NCBI GenBank assembly: GCA_020633675.1
Contig: JACKDE010000003.1
Span: forward strand, 806,001 to 870,000
DNA length: 64,000 nt
Origin: Deferribacteres bacterium
Lineage (GTDB): Bacteria > Zhuqueibacterota > Zhuqueibacteria > Zhuqueibacterales > Geothermadaptataceae
Direction: 5' to 3'
Part shown: positions 7,771-17,039 of the stretch, piece by piece
Position numbering within the stretch: the first letter of the stretch is position 1
Layout: each line of letters opens with the position of its first letter
Translations under genes and position numbers: made by a program
Notes under the pieces: generated by a model
Told to the model about the DNA's origin: nothing
Databases searched by the model: none
What the model saw: only the letters and a program-made list of their open reading frames with translations

Positions 7771-8475
7771 TCGAAGCCTCCCATCATTTTACATCAAATA
7801 TAAAGAGCTTCTCAATTAAACGATCTTCCAATCCATACTTTGCAAAAAACAAAGTATGACGACACAGCGACACGATCAGACTTGGCAGAAATCATTCTCA
7901 ACTTTAAATCGGAATCCGAAGTAATTTCCAGCAGGCCTAATGGAGCCATTCGAATCGTTCGCTGATGATCAGGATAAAATATCATCCATCGCAGTATCTC
8001 CCAATTTGTCTCTCGCTTTCGTCTTGTTAAAGCTTGCAATTTAGCAATTTTTATTTATTCTGTTCGCGAGTTGGATCGGGAAATCAATGCAAACTTTAGC
8101 AGAATTGAATAATTCTACTTTTATTGCGGCTAACGGAATTCAAATTTCATTCCATGAATTTCCTGCCCGATACAAAAATGCTAAACTCATTAAAATTAAA
8201 GATTTTGTCAGTTGCATTTACGCAACGCAAACCGGGCATTTTCTCCCATTCATGAGAAAGCACCCGCCGGATTACTATTTTTAGGAATCCCTTTGCCAGC
8301 ATTCTACAAAATGCGAATTCGATGTCTCAGATTGCAAATGCAAAAATCCACCTAACCACATTATTTTGAGTTAGCTAACCCCAGATTAAAAACAACAGCA
8401 ATTGATGGCATATTGTTTGTTAATAGTGGCGTGAAATAGCGAAACTGGCACACATTTCGAAGGCTGTTTTTTTCC
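7771..8475. other. 705-bp divergent intergenic region between methionine gamma-lyase and the Rnf block
   Basis: No convincing gene on either strand; short open frames lack ribosome sites and recognisable content. It must hold the promoters of both the minus-strand lyase/regulator unit and the plus-strand rnfB/PFOR unit. Visible elements are a perfect inverted repeat CATACTTTG/CAAAGTATG at 7834-7858 and a 10-bp palindrome GTTAGCTAAC at 8370-8379. AT-rich overall. Confidence 0.5.
7834..7858. repeat. Perfect 9-bp inverted repeat upstream of methionine gamma-lyase (operator-like)
   Basis: CATACTTTG, seven-base A-rich spacer, CAAAGTATG. It is centred about 75 bp upstream of the lyase ATG at 7770 and has no T-run, so an operator is more likely than a terminator. 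Confidence 0.4.
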
Positions 8476-9354
8476 ATGCTGACAATTCTGACCGCGATGA
8501 CTGCGATTACCGGCATCACATTGACTCTGGCGCTTCTGCTGGTTCTGGCAAACAAGAAGCTTTACGTTTACGAAGATCCGCGCATTGACATTGTTGATGA
8601 TATGCTGCCACACGCCAATTGCGGCGCATGTGGCTTTCCCGGCTGCCGACCTTTCGCAGAAGCGTTGGTTGCCGGCACCACCCAACCTGCCAAATGCACC
8701 GTCAGTTCGGAAGAAGGACGCATAGAGATCGCCAACTTTCTCGGTGTCGATGCAGGCTCGCAGGAAAAAATCGTTGCACGGCTCGCTTGCGCAGGCGGCA
8801 TCAATGTCGCCCGCATGAAAGCACGTTATCAGGGCATGTCAACCTGCCGTGGTGCAGCATTAGTTGCAGGCGGCGGCAAAGGGTGTTCCTGGGGCTGTCT
8901 CGGCTTTGGCGATTGCGAAATTGTTTGCGACTTCGATGCCATCCACATGACGCCCTCGTCGCTACCGGTTGTTGATGAAGCCAAATGCACGGCATGCGGT
9001 GATTGTGTGGAGATTTGTCCGAAAGCGCTGTTTTCGTTGCATCCAGCTTCGCATCGCTTGTGGGTAGCCTGCAGAAGCCAGGAAGCCGGCGACGAGATTT
9101 TAGAAGAATGCGAAGTGGCATGTACCGCCTGCGCGCGCTGTGCAATGGACGCCGAAGATGGCCTGATTTCTATGCAGAACAACCTGCCAGTTGTCGATTA
9201 CACTCAAAACCACAACACTACGGTCCCGATTCAGCGCTGCCCGACCGGAGCGATTGTGTGGCTCGAGCCGAATGGCGACGTGGTTAAAGGTCGCGAAAGC
9301 AAGCCTGTGCTGCGCAAAGGCGCGCGCCCGGTCGCTGCAACCTGGCAAGAATAG
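8476..9354 (+). CDS. rnfB: RnfB, Fe-S electron-input subunit of Rnf complex 1
   Basis: 292-residue long-type RnfB. One N-terminal TM helix (about 3-26) anchors it. The RnfB/ASK-type cluster motif follows (NCGACGFPGC, about 49-58). Several ferredoxin-type motifs come next: CSWGCLGFGDC, CTACGDCVEICP, then CTACARC with a late RCPTGAIVW Cys. It accepts electrons from reduced ferredoxin and passes them to the membrane core. The gene opens the 31-kb plus-strand block and is 150 bp before the PFOR gene, separated from the rest of the Rnf genes by about 7.7 kb. The ribosome site is weak (AAGG 12 bases upstream). The N-terminus aligns with that of rnfB2 at 30756, which supports the start. Confidence 0.9.
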   Translation: MLTILTAMTAITGITLTLALLLVLANKKLYVYEDPRIDIVDDMLPHANCGACGFPGCRPFAEALVAGTTQPAKCTVSSEEGRIEIANFLGVDAGSQEKIVARLACAGGINVARMKARYQGMSTCRGAALVAGGGKGCSWGCLGFGDCEIVCDFDAIHMTPSSLPVVDEAKCTACGDCVEICPKALFSLHPASHRLWVACRSQEAGDEILEECEVACTACARCAMDAEDGLISMQNNLPVVDYTQNHNTTVPIQRCPTGAIVWLEPNGDVVKGRESKPVLRKGARPVAATWQE

Positions 9355-9410
9355 TGCTAGTCGATCCGCGTCAGCAGAATCCAGCAAAAATGCAAAAAAA
9401 ATTTAGTTGC

Positions 9411-9461
9411 TGGCTTTTGGCGATTCGCTTTTGGCCTGAAAGGGCCAGGTGCTAAAAGCCA
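9411..9461 (+). repeat. Nested hairpin in the leader of the PFOR gene
   Basis: TGGCTTTT (9411-9418) pairs with AAAAGCCA (9454-9461). An inner TGGCC/GGCCA stem lies at 9432-9447. It falls between rnfB and PFOR with no T-run, so it may be an RNA processing or stability element that separates expression of the two genes. Confidence 0.35.
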
Positions 9462-9504
9462 ACACCAATATAGTTTACATTTCATTTCAGGAAGGACAGC
9501 TAAA

Positions 9505-12500
9505 ATGGCGAAAGCGAACAAAACGGTTAAATATCCTGGTTCCCGCGCGGCGATGGACGGCAACACGGCCGTTATCATGTGCGAACGCGAATCGACTGAC
9601 GCCGCTGGCGCATACCCGATCACACCATCGACACAGATGGGTGAATATTGGGCTGAAGCAGCAGCAGCGGGCCATATTAATATATCTGAACGTCCGCTGA
9701 TTTTCATCGAACCGGAAGGTGAGCATGCTGCAGCAGCGGTGACTGCCGGACTTTCGATGACCGGTCTGCGTGCTGCCAATTTTTCATCCGGCCAGGGCAT
9801 TGCTTACATGCACGAATCGCTTTATGCCGCGGTCGGCAAACGCCTGACTTACGTGCTCAACATCGGCGCACGCGCCATGACCAAATCTACCCTGAATGTG
9901 CACGCTGGCCACGATGACTATCACTGTGTGGATGATACCGGTTTTTTCCAGCTTTTCGCCAAAAACGCCCAGGAAGCCGCCGACCTTAATATGATTGCGC
10001 ACCGCATTGCCGAACTCGGACTCACTCCCGGCATCGTGGCGCAGGATGGCTTTCTCACCACCCACCTGATCGAATCAATGATGCAGCCGGAGCGGGAACT
10101 GGTCGAAGAGTTCCTCGGCCGTCCCGACGATATCATCGAAACGCCAACACCGGCGCAGCGCATTATTTATGGCGATACGCGTCGTCGCATCCCGGAAATT
10201 TGGGATGTCGACAATCCAATGATGGTTGGTATCGTGCAAAACCAGGATTCTTACATGCAGAGCGTGGCTGCGCAACGGCCATACTTTTTCGACCACATCC
10301 AACAATTCGCTGATCAGGCATTCGATGAATTCTACGAACTGACCGGCCGGCGCTACCACCGTGTCTGGACTTATCGCGTTGATGATGCGGATTATATTCT
10401 GCTCGGGCAAGGCAGCGTCATCCCAAGCGCAGAAGTGGTGGCCGATTACCTGCGCGAAACCCGCAAAATCAAGGTTGGCGTGGTCAATATGACCATGTTC
10501 CGCCCTTTTCCGAGCGATCTGGTCGGTCGGATTTTGCGCGGCAAAAAGGGCGTTGCCGTACTTGAACGTCTGGACCAACCACTCGCGGTCGATCTCCCGC
10601 TGATGCGAGAAATTCGTGCAGCGATCAGCAAATGCCAGGAAAATGGCCGCACCGAAAAAGGCCAGGCTCTTCCCTACCCCGAATACGACACTTACAAAAA
10701 ACCCGAAGATGCACCGGTGCTTTATTCCGGTTCCTTCGGCATGGGCAGCCGTGATTTGCAGCCCGAAGGGCTGATCGCCGCGGTCGAAAATATGCTGCCA
10801 AAAGGCAAACACAAAAAGCTGTTCTACCTCGGCATCGATTTTATCCGTGAAAAAGCTTTTACCCCAAAACAGGCAATTCACCAGCAAAACATTGAAAAAG
10901 GCTATCCTCATGTCAAAGAGCTGGCGATTCGTGGCAGCGAAAATCCGAATCTGATGCCCAAAGACAGCATCACCGTACGTTTCCACTCCGTTGGCGGGTG
11001 GGGCGCGATCACCACGGGCAAGAATTTGGCAATGACCCTGTTCGATCTGCTCGGCTACCACATCAAAGCCAATCCGAAATACGGCTCAGAGAAAAAAGGC
11101 CAGCCGACAACCTATTATTTGGCTGCCGCACCCGAGCCGATTCGCGTCAATTGCGAGTATCATTATGTTGATGTTGTGCTGTCACCCGATCCAAACGTCT
11201 TCAAACACACCAACGCCGTTGCTGGCCTGAAAAAGGGCGGTGTTTTCATCATCCAAAGCGATCAGGGTTCGCCCGAAAAAGTCTGGGCAGATATTCCGGC
11301 GTATTATCAAAAGATCATCGCACAAAACGACATCAAGGTTTTTTACATCGACGCCTTCAAAGTGGCACGCGAAGAAGCCAGTGATCCGGACTTGCAGTTC
11401 CGTATGCAAGGTATCGCTTTCCAGGGCGCGTTCTTCAAAGCCTCACCGGTGATGCAGGCAAAAGGCCTGACCGAAGAGACCCTGTTCAAAGCCATCCGCG
11501 ATCAACTCGAGCACAAATTCGGCCACAAAGGCGCACGCATTGTTGAAGATAACATGCGGGTTGTCCGGCGCGGCTTTGATGAAATTCACGAGATCAAAAA
11601 CAAAACTGCGAGCAGCACAGCCACCAACGGCAAGTCCGATATTACCCAGGTCGAACCGCCGCTTCCGGTGATGCTCAAGCAGCAACCACAAAGCGACACT
11701 CCACTTTCGGATATTCACCGCTTCTGGGAACAAACAGGCAATTTTTATGCGCGCGGCATGGGTAATGACAACATCACCGATCCGTTCATCGGCCTGAGTG
11801 TGATGCCGGCTGTCACTGGCGTCTTTCGCGACATGACCGGCATTCGCTTCAACCACCCCGAGTGGGATGCCGAGAAGTGTACCGCCTGCGGATCGTGCTG
11901 GACAGTCTGTCCAGACACGGCCATCCCCGGCATTGTCAATGACCTGTCGGAAATTCTCGACACCACGGTCAAGCGGGTGAAAAAGACCGGCCATTCCGTG
12001 CAACACTTGACCAAAGCTACACGGCAAATGGAAGGCAAATTGCGGGCATTGTTCGCCGATTCTGTAGAAACCGATTCTGTGCAGGAACTGATCGCCAAGG
12101 CCATTCAGCAAACGATTTCAGACAGCGAACTGACAGGTGACGATCTGGAATTACTGAAAAAAGAGTTCGGATGGTTCAAAGACGAAATCTGGGACTTCCA
12201 GTTTGCCCTTTCACGGCCATTTTACACCGTGATGGAAAAACGCCAGCCCAATAGTGGCGGTCTGCTCAATATCACGGTCAATCCGTACACCTGCAAAGGC
12301 TGTATGGAATGCGTGGCCGTTTGTGACGATGACGCCTTGCGGTCTGTCACGCAAACGCAGAATTCGATTACACAATTGCGCAAAAACTGGGATTTCTGGC
12401 TCGACCTGCCCAATACACCGAAAAAATTCATCCGCGTCGACAACCTTGAAGAGGGCATCGGCGCGCTCGAAACCATTTTGCTGAACAAAGACAACTATCT

Positions 12501-14454
12501 GTCGCTGATGAGCGGCGACGGCGCCTGTCTCGGCTGCTCAGAAAAGACGGTCATCCACCTTTTTACCGCAACTGTCGAAGCGCTAATGCAGGGACGGGTT
12601 GAAAAGCACGTCGCCAGAATTGATGAATTGATCACCAGTCTCGAAAAGCACGTGCAACAAAAGTTGCTCGGCAATATGGACATCACCGACCCGGCGGCCA
12701 TGTCGAAAATTGCTGATGAGCTGACCGGTGACCTGACGTTCTCAGCTATCGCCGAGAAGCTCGAAAAACAGCGCGAAGCCCAGCCTATCGATCCGGCATG
12801 GCTGAAACGTACAACACAACTCATCTCCAAGCTCAAAAATCTGCGTTGGAAATACACAAATGGCACTACCGGCAAAGGCCGAGCGGCCATGGGAATTTTG
12901 AATGCCACTGGCTGTACATCTGTCTGGGGCAGCACCTACCCCTTTAATCCGTATCCTTTCCCATGGGCCAATCACCTGTTTCAGGACCCTGCATCTATGG
13001 CGATGGGTATTTTTGAAGGCCATATGTCCAAAATGGCGGAAGGCTTTAAGGCGATTCGCCTTGCCGAGCTTGAGTTGGAAGGCAAATATCGTCCGGAAGA
13101 GCACGACGACTATTTCAAATACTTCAACTGGCGGCACTTCAGCGACGAAGAGTGGCATCTGTGCCCACCTGTGGTCGCAGTCGGTGGCGACGGCGCGATG
13201 TATGACATCGGATTCCAGAACCTGTCGCGCGCGCTGATCTCCGGCAAGCCGATTAAGGTGGTGATTCTCGATACGCAGGTCTATTCAAACACTGGAGGCC
13301 AGGCCTGTACTTCCGGTTTCATCGGCCAAATTTCCGATATGGCACAATATGGCAAGGCCTTCCAGGGCAAAGAGGAAACGCGCAAGGAAATCGGCTTGAT
13401 TGCGATGGCGCATCGCAACACCTATGTGCTGCAAAGCACGATCGCATATCCAAGCCACATGATCGAAGGCTTTATTCAGGGCTTGACAGCAAGGCGGCCA
13501 GCCTTGTTTAATTGCTTCACATCCTGCCAGCCTGAACATGGCATTGGCGACGATATGGGCGAACATCAAGCCAAGCTGATCGTCGAGTCTCGCTCCTATC
13601 CTTTGTTCCGCTATAATCCGGACAAGGGCAAAACCCCACAGGAATGCTTCGAGCTCGAAGGCAACCCGATGATGGACGAAATTTGGCCAAAATACACCAT
13701 GAACTATCTTGAAGGTAAGCGCGAAAGGGCCATGGAACTGCCAATGACTTTTGCAGATTTTGCCGTCTCAGAAGTGCGTTTCCGCAAGCATTTTCGCAAG
13801 GCGCCGCAAGACACCTGGAATGAAAACATGGTACCGCTGGCAGAATTTCTCGACATGGATGCCGACGAACGCGAGGGTAAATATCCCTATATTTGGGCCG
13901 TCGATAAGCAGCAGCATCTCATGCGGCTATTGGTTGCCGAACCGATTGTGCAGTCCTGCGAAGAACGGCGCGATTTCTGGATTATGCTGAAGGCCCTGGC
14001 TGGTGTCGATAAAGCTCCGGAAACAATTGAAGATCAAACCGATAAGATCAAAGCTGAAGTAGTGCAAAACATCGCCGCTGGCTTGATGCAGCTTGCCGGC
14101 GGCAATGGCAGTGGTCTCGCAGCATTGGCGTCGCTGCCACCTGTCGCTGTGAAGCAGGCTGAGTCGGAGACGGACGGCGATACGACCACTGCAACAGCTA
14201 CAGATGCGATGGCCCCATGGTTGGAAACGGAAAATTGCACTGCCTGCGATGAATGCATCAACATCAATCCGAAAATTTTCCAGTACAACGAAAACAAGAA
14301 GGCCTTTATCAAAGATGCCAATGCCGGTCCGTATTCGGATATCGTGAAGGCGGCAGAAAAGTGCACCGCGCAAGTGATCCACCCGGGTCTGCCCGCGGAT
14401 CGCAATTCCAAAGATATCGAAAAGTGGATCGAGCGCGGCAAGAAATATAATTAA
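9505..14454 (+). CDS. nifJ: Giant pyruvate:ferredoxin (2-oxoacid) oxidoreductase with C-terminal ferredoxin domain
   Basis: 1649 residues against about 1170-1230 for usual PFOR. It oxidises pyruvate plus CoA to acetyl-CoA, CO2 and two electrons for ferredoxin. Order: Pyr/alpha domain with active-site YPITPS (37-42); transketolase C-like domain; gamma domain with SVGGWGAITTGK (about 495); two-[4Fe-4S] ferredoxin domain (CTACGSCWTVCP near 792, CKGCMECVAVC near 930); TPP domain with CLGC near 1008, GGDGAMYDIG near 1227 and later Cys for the proximal cluster; C-terminal [4Fe-4S] ferredoxin with CTACDEC near 1578 and AEKC. The excess length comes from helical insertions of about 100 residues between the two ferredoxin motifs and after CLGC, plus the tail. 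AGGAAGGA precedes ATG. Catalytic residues look intact. Pyruvate is the likely substrate, not proven. Confidence 0.9.
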   Translation: MAKANKTVKYPGSRAAMDGNTAVIMCERESTDAAGAYPITPSTQMGEYWAEAAAAGHINISERPLIFIEPEGEHAAAAVTAGLSMTGLRAANFSSGQGIAYMHESLYAAVGKRLTYVLNIGARAMTKSTLNVHAGHDDYHCVDDTGFFQLFAKNAQEAADLNMIAHRIAELGLTPGIVAQDGFLTTHLIESMMQPERELVEEFLGRPDDIIETPTPAQRIIYGDTRRRIPEIWDVDNPMMVGIVQNQDSYMQSVAAQRPYFFDHIQQFADQAFDEFYELTGRRYHRVWTYRVDDADYILLGQGSVIPSAEVVADYLRETRKIKVGVVNMTMFRPFPSDLVGRILRGKKGVAVLERLDQPLAVDLPLMREIRAAISKCQENGRTEKGQALPYPEYDTYKKPEDAPVLYSGSFGMGSRDLQPEGLIAAVENMLPKGKHKKLFYLGIDFIREKAFTPKQAIHQQNIEKGYPHVKELAIRGSENPNLMPKDSITVRFHSVGGWGAITTGKNLAMTLFDLLGYHIKANPKYGSEKKGQPTTYYLAAAPEPIRVNCEYHYVDVVLSPDPNVFKHTNAVAGLKKGGVFIIQSDQGSPEKVWADIPAYYQKIIAQNDIKVFYIDAFKVAREEASDPDLQFRMQGIAFQGAFFKASPVMQAKGLTEETLFKAIRDQLEHKFGHKGARIVEDNMRVVRRGFDEIHEIKNKTASSTATNGKSDITQVEPPLPVMLKQQPQSDTPLSDIHRFWEQTGNFYARGMGNDNITDPFIGLSVMPAVTGVFRDMTGIRFNHPEWDAEKCTACGSCWTVCPDTAIPGIVNDLSEILDTTVKRVKKTGHSVQHLTKATRQMEGKLRALFADSVETDSVQELIAKAIQQTISDSELTGDDLELLKKEFGWFKDEIWDFQFALSRPFYTVMEKRQPNSGGLLNITVNPYTCKGCMECVAVCDDDALRSVTQTQNSITQLRKNWDFWLDLPNTPKKFIRVDNLEEGIGALETILLNKDNYLSLMSGDGACLGCSEKTVIHLFTATVEALMQGRVEKHVARIDELITSLEKHVQQKLLGNMDITDPAAMSKIADELTGDLTFSAIAEKLEKQREAQPIDPAWLKRTTQLISKLKNLRWKYTNGTTGKGRAAMGILNATGCTSVWGSTYPFNPYPFPWANHLFQDPASMAMGIFEGHMSKMAEGFKAIRLAELELEGKYRPEEHDDYFKYFNWRHFSDEEWHLCPPVVAVGGDGAMYDIGFQNLSRALISGKPIKVVILDTQVYSNTGGQACTSGFIGQISDMAQYGKAFQGKEETRKEIGLIAMAHRNTYVLQSTIAYPSHMIEGFIQGLTARRPALFNCFTSCQPEHGIGDDMGEHQAKLIVESRSYPLFRYNPDKGKTPQECFELEGNPMMDEIWPKYTMNYLEGKRERAMELPMTFADFAVSEVRFRKHFRKAPQDTWNENMVPLAEFLDMDADEREGKYPYIWAVDKQQHLMRLLVAEPIVQSCEERRDFWIMLKALAGVDKAPETIEDQTDKIKAEVVQNIAAGLMQLAGGNGSGLAALASLPPVAVKQAESETDGDTTTATATDAMAPWLETENCTACDECININPKIFQYNENKKAFIKDANAGPYSDIVKAAEKCTAQVIHPGLPADRNSKDIEKWIERGKKYN

Positions 14455-14517
14455 TTGAATCTGTTTGTCTGCGCCTCTTCTTTTACAGGTGGCGCAGATA
14501 CCAGTTTTGCCTTTTAA

Positions 14518-14931
14518 ATGTGTCAGTTGTTGAGAAAGGCCATGTTCGCAAAATATTTCCTTTACTGGCTGCCACTTCCTTTTATTGCGATACTCAACGG
14601 TTTGGTCCGCGAGTATGTGTACGGAAAATCTGTCAGTGAACTGGCTGCACATCAAATTTCTACAGCTGTCGGTATTATTTTGTTTTCGCTTTACTTATGG
14701 TGGCTCAGCAGCTATTGGAGCCTAACCAACCAGGCACAGGCAGTTACACTGGGTTGCTCCTGGCTGGTTTTGACCCTTGCATTTGAATTTGGCTTTGGGC
14801 ATTTTGTAGCAGGGCATCCATGGAGCCGGCTATTGCATGACTATAATTTGCTGGCCGGTCGCGTGTGGATTCTCATCCCAATATGGAGCCTCATCGCGCC
14901 GGTGATCGCAATGCGGCTGCGTGCGAAATGA
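14518..14931 (+). CDS. Hypothetical 4-TM membrane protein
   Basis: 137 residues, strongly hydrophobic, with four predicted helices and few charges except around the loop after the first helix (NGLVREYVYGKSVSELAAHQ). No family is confidently recognised. The pattern resembles small inner-membrane proteins of unknown function in Bacteroidota. It follows PFOR by 64 bp. A second ATG at 14542 (MFAKYF) directly after GAGAAAGG is an alternative start. It begins an accessory cassette of five genes placed between PFOR and rnfC. Confidence 0.65.
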   Translation: MCQLLRKAMFAKYFLYWLPLPFIAILNGLVREYVYGKSVSELAAHQISTAVGIILFSLYLWWLSSYWSLTNQAQAVTLGCSWLVLTLAFEFGFGHFVAGHPWSRLLHDYNLLAGRVWILIPIWSLIAPVIAMRLRAK

Positions 14932-14963
14932 AGGCCGAATCCCAAGCCAAAATGAGGTGATTT

Positions 14964-15668
14964 ATGCCATACAAATTCGATTTGTACTTGTACGAAGAAA
15001 TCATGTTGCTGGCGCTGCGCGACAAAGAAGGCACGACTGAATTGGGCAGCATGTATCCTTATGCATTAGGCGGTGCGCTTTTGGCGGAATTACTGCTCAG
15101 CAAAGCCATCGGCATCGATCCGGCAGACAAAAAGAAATTGGTGAATGCGCTGTCGAGTAAACAGCCTCAGGATGCGCTGCTTGCAGAGTGCCTGCAGAAA
15201 ATCAAAACAGCAAAACGGCGAGCTTCGATGCAAACATGGGTATCGCGGCTTGCCAATATCAAAGAACTAAAGCACCGCATTGCAACCCAATTGGTCCGGC
15301 GTGGCATTTTGCGGGCTGATGAAGACAAAGTATTGCTGATTTTTACTCGCAAAATTTACCCGGAAGTTGATCCGACCCCGGAACGCGAAGTGATCGAGCG
15401 CCTGCAGCAAGCCATTTTCACCAACACGACAGACGTCGATCCGCGTACAATTATTTTGCTTTCGCTCGCCAAGAGCGCGGGTTTGCTGAACTATAGCTTT
15501 GACAAAAAGAAGCTGAAACAGCAAAAAGAGCGCATGGAAAAACTCATTAATGGCGAAGTGACAGGAGCGGCAACAAAAGAAGCCATTGAAGCTGTGCAAG
15601 CAGCCATTATGGTTGCGGCCATCATGCCAGCCATCATTTCGACAACAACAGTGACCACATCATCCTAA
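14964..15668 (+). CDS. GPP34 (Golgi phosphoprotein 3-like) family protein
   Basis: 234 residues beginning with the family opening LYLYEEIMLLALRDKEGT. Next comes the helical repeat core, including YALGGALLAELLLSKAI and a hydrophobic helix near residue 180 (RTIILLSLAKSAGLLNYSF). The eukaryotic member GOLPH3 binds phosphatidylinositol phosphate and links membranes to cargo. Bacterial members have unknown roles and are thought to bind membrane lipids peripherally. A good ribosome site, AGGTGA, precedes ATG. The C-terminus is hydrophobic and Ala/Thr-rich. Its place in an Rnf/PFOR cluster is unusual; a membrane-docking adaptor role is only an inference. Confidence 0.8.
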   Translation: MPYKFDLYLYEEIMLLALRDKEGTTELGSMYPYALGGALLAELLLSKAIGIDPADKKKLVNALSSKQPQDALLAECLQKIKTAKRRASMQTWVSRLANIKELKHRIATQLVRRGILRADEDKVLLIFTRKIYPEVDPTPEREVIERLQQAIFTNTTDVDPRTIILLSLAKSAGLLNYSFDKKKLKQQKERMEKLINGEVTGAATKEAIEAVQAAIMVAAIMPAIISTTTVTTSS

Positions 15669-15706
15669 AAGTGGTCAGTTCAATCATAAAGCAATGAGGC
15701 ACAAAG

Positions 15707-16057
15707 ATGCGATTCAGCGAAGAGCAGAAGGGGCACGTCATGGTTCTTCAGCTTGACGGCAAAATCATGGGCGGACCGCCGACAAAATCTTTGTGCAACC
15801 GCATGGGTGAATTGCTTAAAAATGATCATTTGCAATTGGTTCTCGATTTCAGCAAGGTACAGTGGATCAACAGCGCAGGCATCGGCACCATCATCGGCTG
15901 TCTGAATGCCATGCGCCAAAAAGGTGGCGATATCCGCTTTGCCAATGTGCATGATACCACTGAACATTGTTTTCACATCACCAAAATCGACACTATTGTT
16001 GAAATGTTTGAAAGTGTCGATGACGCGGTTGCAAGTTTTATGGTGGCCATGAAGTAA
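15707..16057 (+). CDS. STAS-domain anti-anti-sigma-factor-like protein
   Basis: 116-residue single STAS domain. The phosphorylatable serine motif is present (WINSAGIGTIIG, Ser56), as in SpoIIAA/RsbV. Such proteins switch partners with a serine kinase to control a sigma factor or other target. No matching kinase/anti-sigma or phosphatase gene is visible in the window. It starts 38 bp after the GPP34 gene, so the two may act together. Confidence 0.85.
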   Translation: MRFSEEQKGHVMVLQLDGKIMGGPPTKSLCNRMGELLKNDHLQLVLDFSKVQWINSAGIGTIIGCLNAMRQKGGDIRFANVHDTTEHCFHITKIDTIVEMFESVDDAVASFMVAMK

Positions 16058-16175
16058 TTGAAGTACTGGCACCAACTCTGATGACGACAACGGGATTGCG
16101 ACGATATCCGGCTCGCCGGATCGTTGCTTACAGAACCACAACTCACAATTACTTACGGGATATGAAGGAGAGAAA

Positions 16176-16670
16176 ATGAGAAAGATCTTCAAATGGCTGC
16201 TTGGAATTGCTTTGCTGGCTTTGATAGCGATTCAATTCATCCCAGTGCAGCGCACCAATCCACCTGTGACCTATCAGCCCAACTGGGACTCCCCGGCAAC
16301 CGAAGCGATGGCCCGTCGTGCCTGCTTTGATTGTCACAGCAATGAGACGAATTGGCCCTGGTACGCATATGTGGCACCAGTTTCCTGGCGCATCACAGAG
16401 CATGTGCGTGAAGGTCGCAGAAAATTCAACATTTCCGAGGGCAAATGGCACGATACCGAAGAGATCGTTGAAGAAGTGGAGCGGGACAAAATGCCATTGT
16501 GGGATTATCTTCTGATGCACTCGGAAGCCAAATTTACCGAGGCTGAGAAACAGACCTTTCTCATCGGATTGGAAAAGACCTTTTCCAACAGTGTAAAAAC
16601 CAATACACGAGGCCAGGAAGGCGGCGAGCAACACGAACACAACGAAGAACACAATGAGCAGGAACATTGA
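16176..16670 (+). CDS. Membrane-anchored haem-binding domain protein (cytochrome c-like, CxxCH)
   Basis: 164 residues. An N-terminal uncleaved or signal helix (about 4-23) is followed by the haem-binding domain signature RRACFDCHSNETNWPWYA, with CFDCH at 50-54, matching the Haem_bd family. The C-terminus is a low-complexity His/Glu tail (EHNEEHNEQEH). It should sit on the outer face of the cytoplasmic membrane carrying one c-type haem. GAAGGAGAG lies just before ATG. In this block it could act as a periplasmic redox partner or sensor for the Rnf-linked chain; that link is inferred from position only. Confidence 0.85.
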   Translation: MRKIFKWLLGIALLALIAIQFIPVQRTNPPVTYQPNWDSPATEAMARRACFDCHSNETNWPWYAYVAPVSWRITEHVREGRRKFNISEGKWHDTEEIVEEVERDKMPLWDYLLMHSEAKFTEAEKQTFLIGLEKTFSNSVKTNTRGQEGGEQHEHNEEHNEQEH

Positions 16671-16717
16671 GGCACCTGTTCGATATTTCCCTGCAAAATG
16701 ACCAAAAAGGCGTTTCA

Positions 16718-17035
16718 ATGAATGCGGCAGTACTGAATTTGCAAAACAGCGTCGACTACCAAACCGACGCCGTTGTCAGCAAAATTATCTTCAAAGAAAA
16801 AGGTGGTTCGCTCACCCTCTTCGCCTTCGATAAAGGCCAGGAATTGAGTGAACACAGTACGCCGCATCATGCGCTGCTGCTCGTTTTGGATGGCGAAGCG
16901 CAGGTTAGCATTGCCGGAGAGCAATCTGCGGTGCCTGCTGGCGCATTGATCGTTTTGCCAGCAAATGTGCCACACGCCGTTGCCGCGAAGCAGCGATTTA
17001 AAATGAGTTTGACCATGATCAAATCAGGAAACTGA
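16718..17035 (+). CDS. Small cupin-domain protein
   Basis: 105-residue single cupin: HSTPHHALLLVLDGEAQVSIAGEQ forms motif 1, and PAGALIVLPANVPHAV forms motif 2 with its final His. Metal ligands are partly visible (His-His and the late His). These proteins bind small ligands or act as minimal sensors or isomerases; the specific role is unknown. Start chosen at 16718 because AAAAGG precedes it; an upstream frame would overlap the preceding gene. The stop is 4 bases before the GTG of rnfC, so translation is likely coupled to the Rnf genes. Confidence 0.8.
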   Translation: MNAAVLNLQNSVDYQTDAVVSKIIFKEKGGSLTLFAFDKGQELSEHSTPHHALLLVLDGEAQVSIAGEQSAVPAGALIVLPANVPHAVAAKQRFKMSLTMIKSGN

Positions 17036-17039
17036 ACCT

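Noticed and set aside
8446..8460. TGGCAC-ACATT-TCGA as a sigma54 promoter for rnfB
   Set aside because: Good -24 half but poor -12 half, and transcription would start only about 4 bases before the ATG, with no enhancer-like repeat upstream.
10075..11061. A 328-codon open frame opposite PFOR
   Set aside because: Antisense shadow of a strongly conserved coding region; no ribosome site or recognisable domain.
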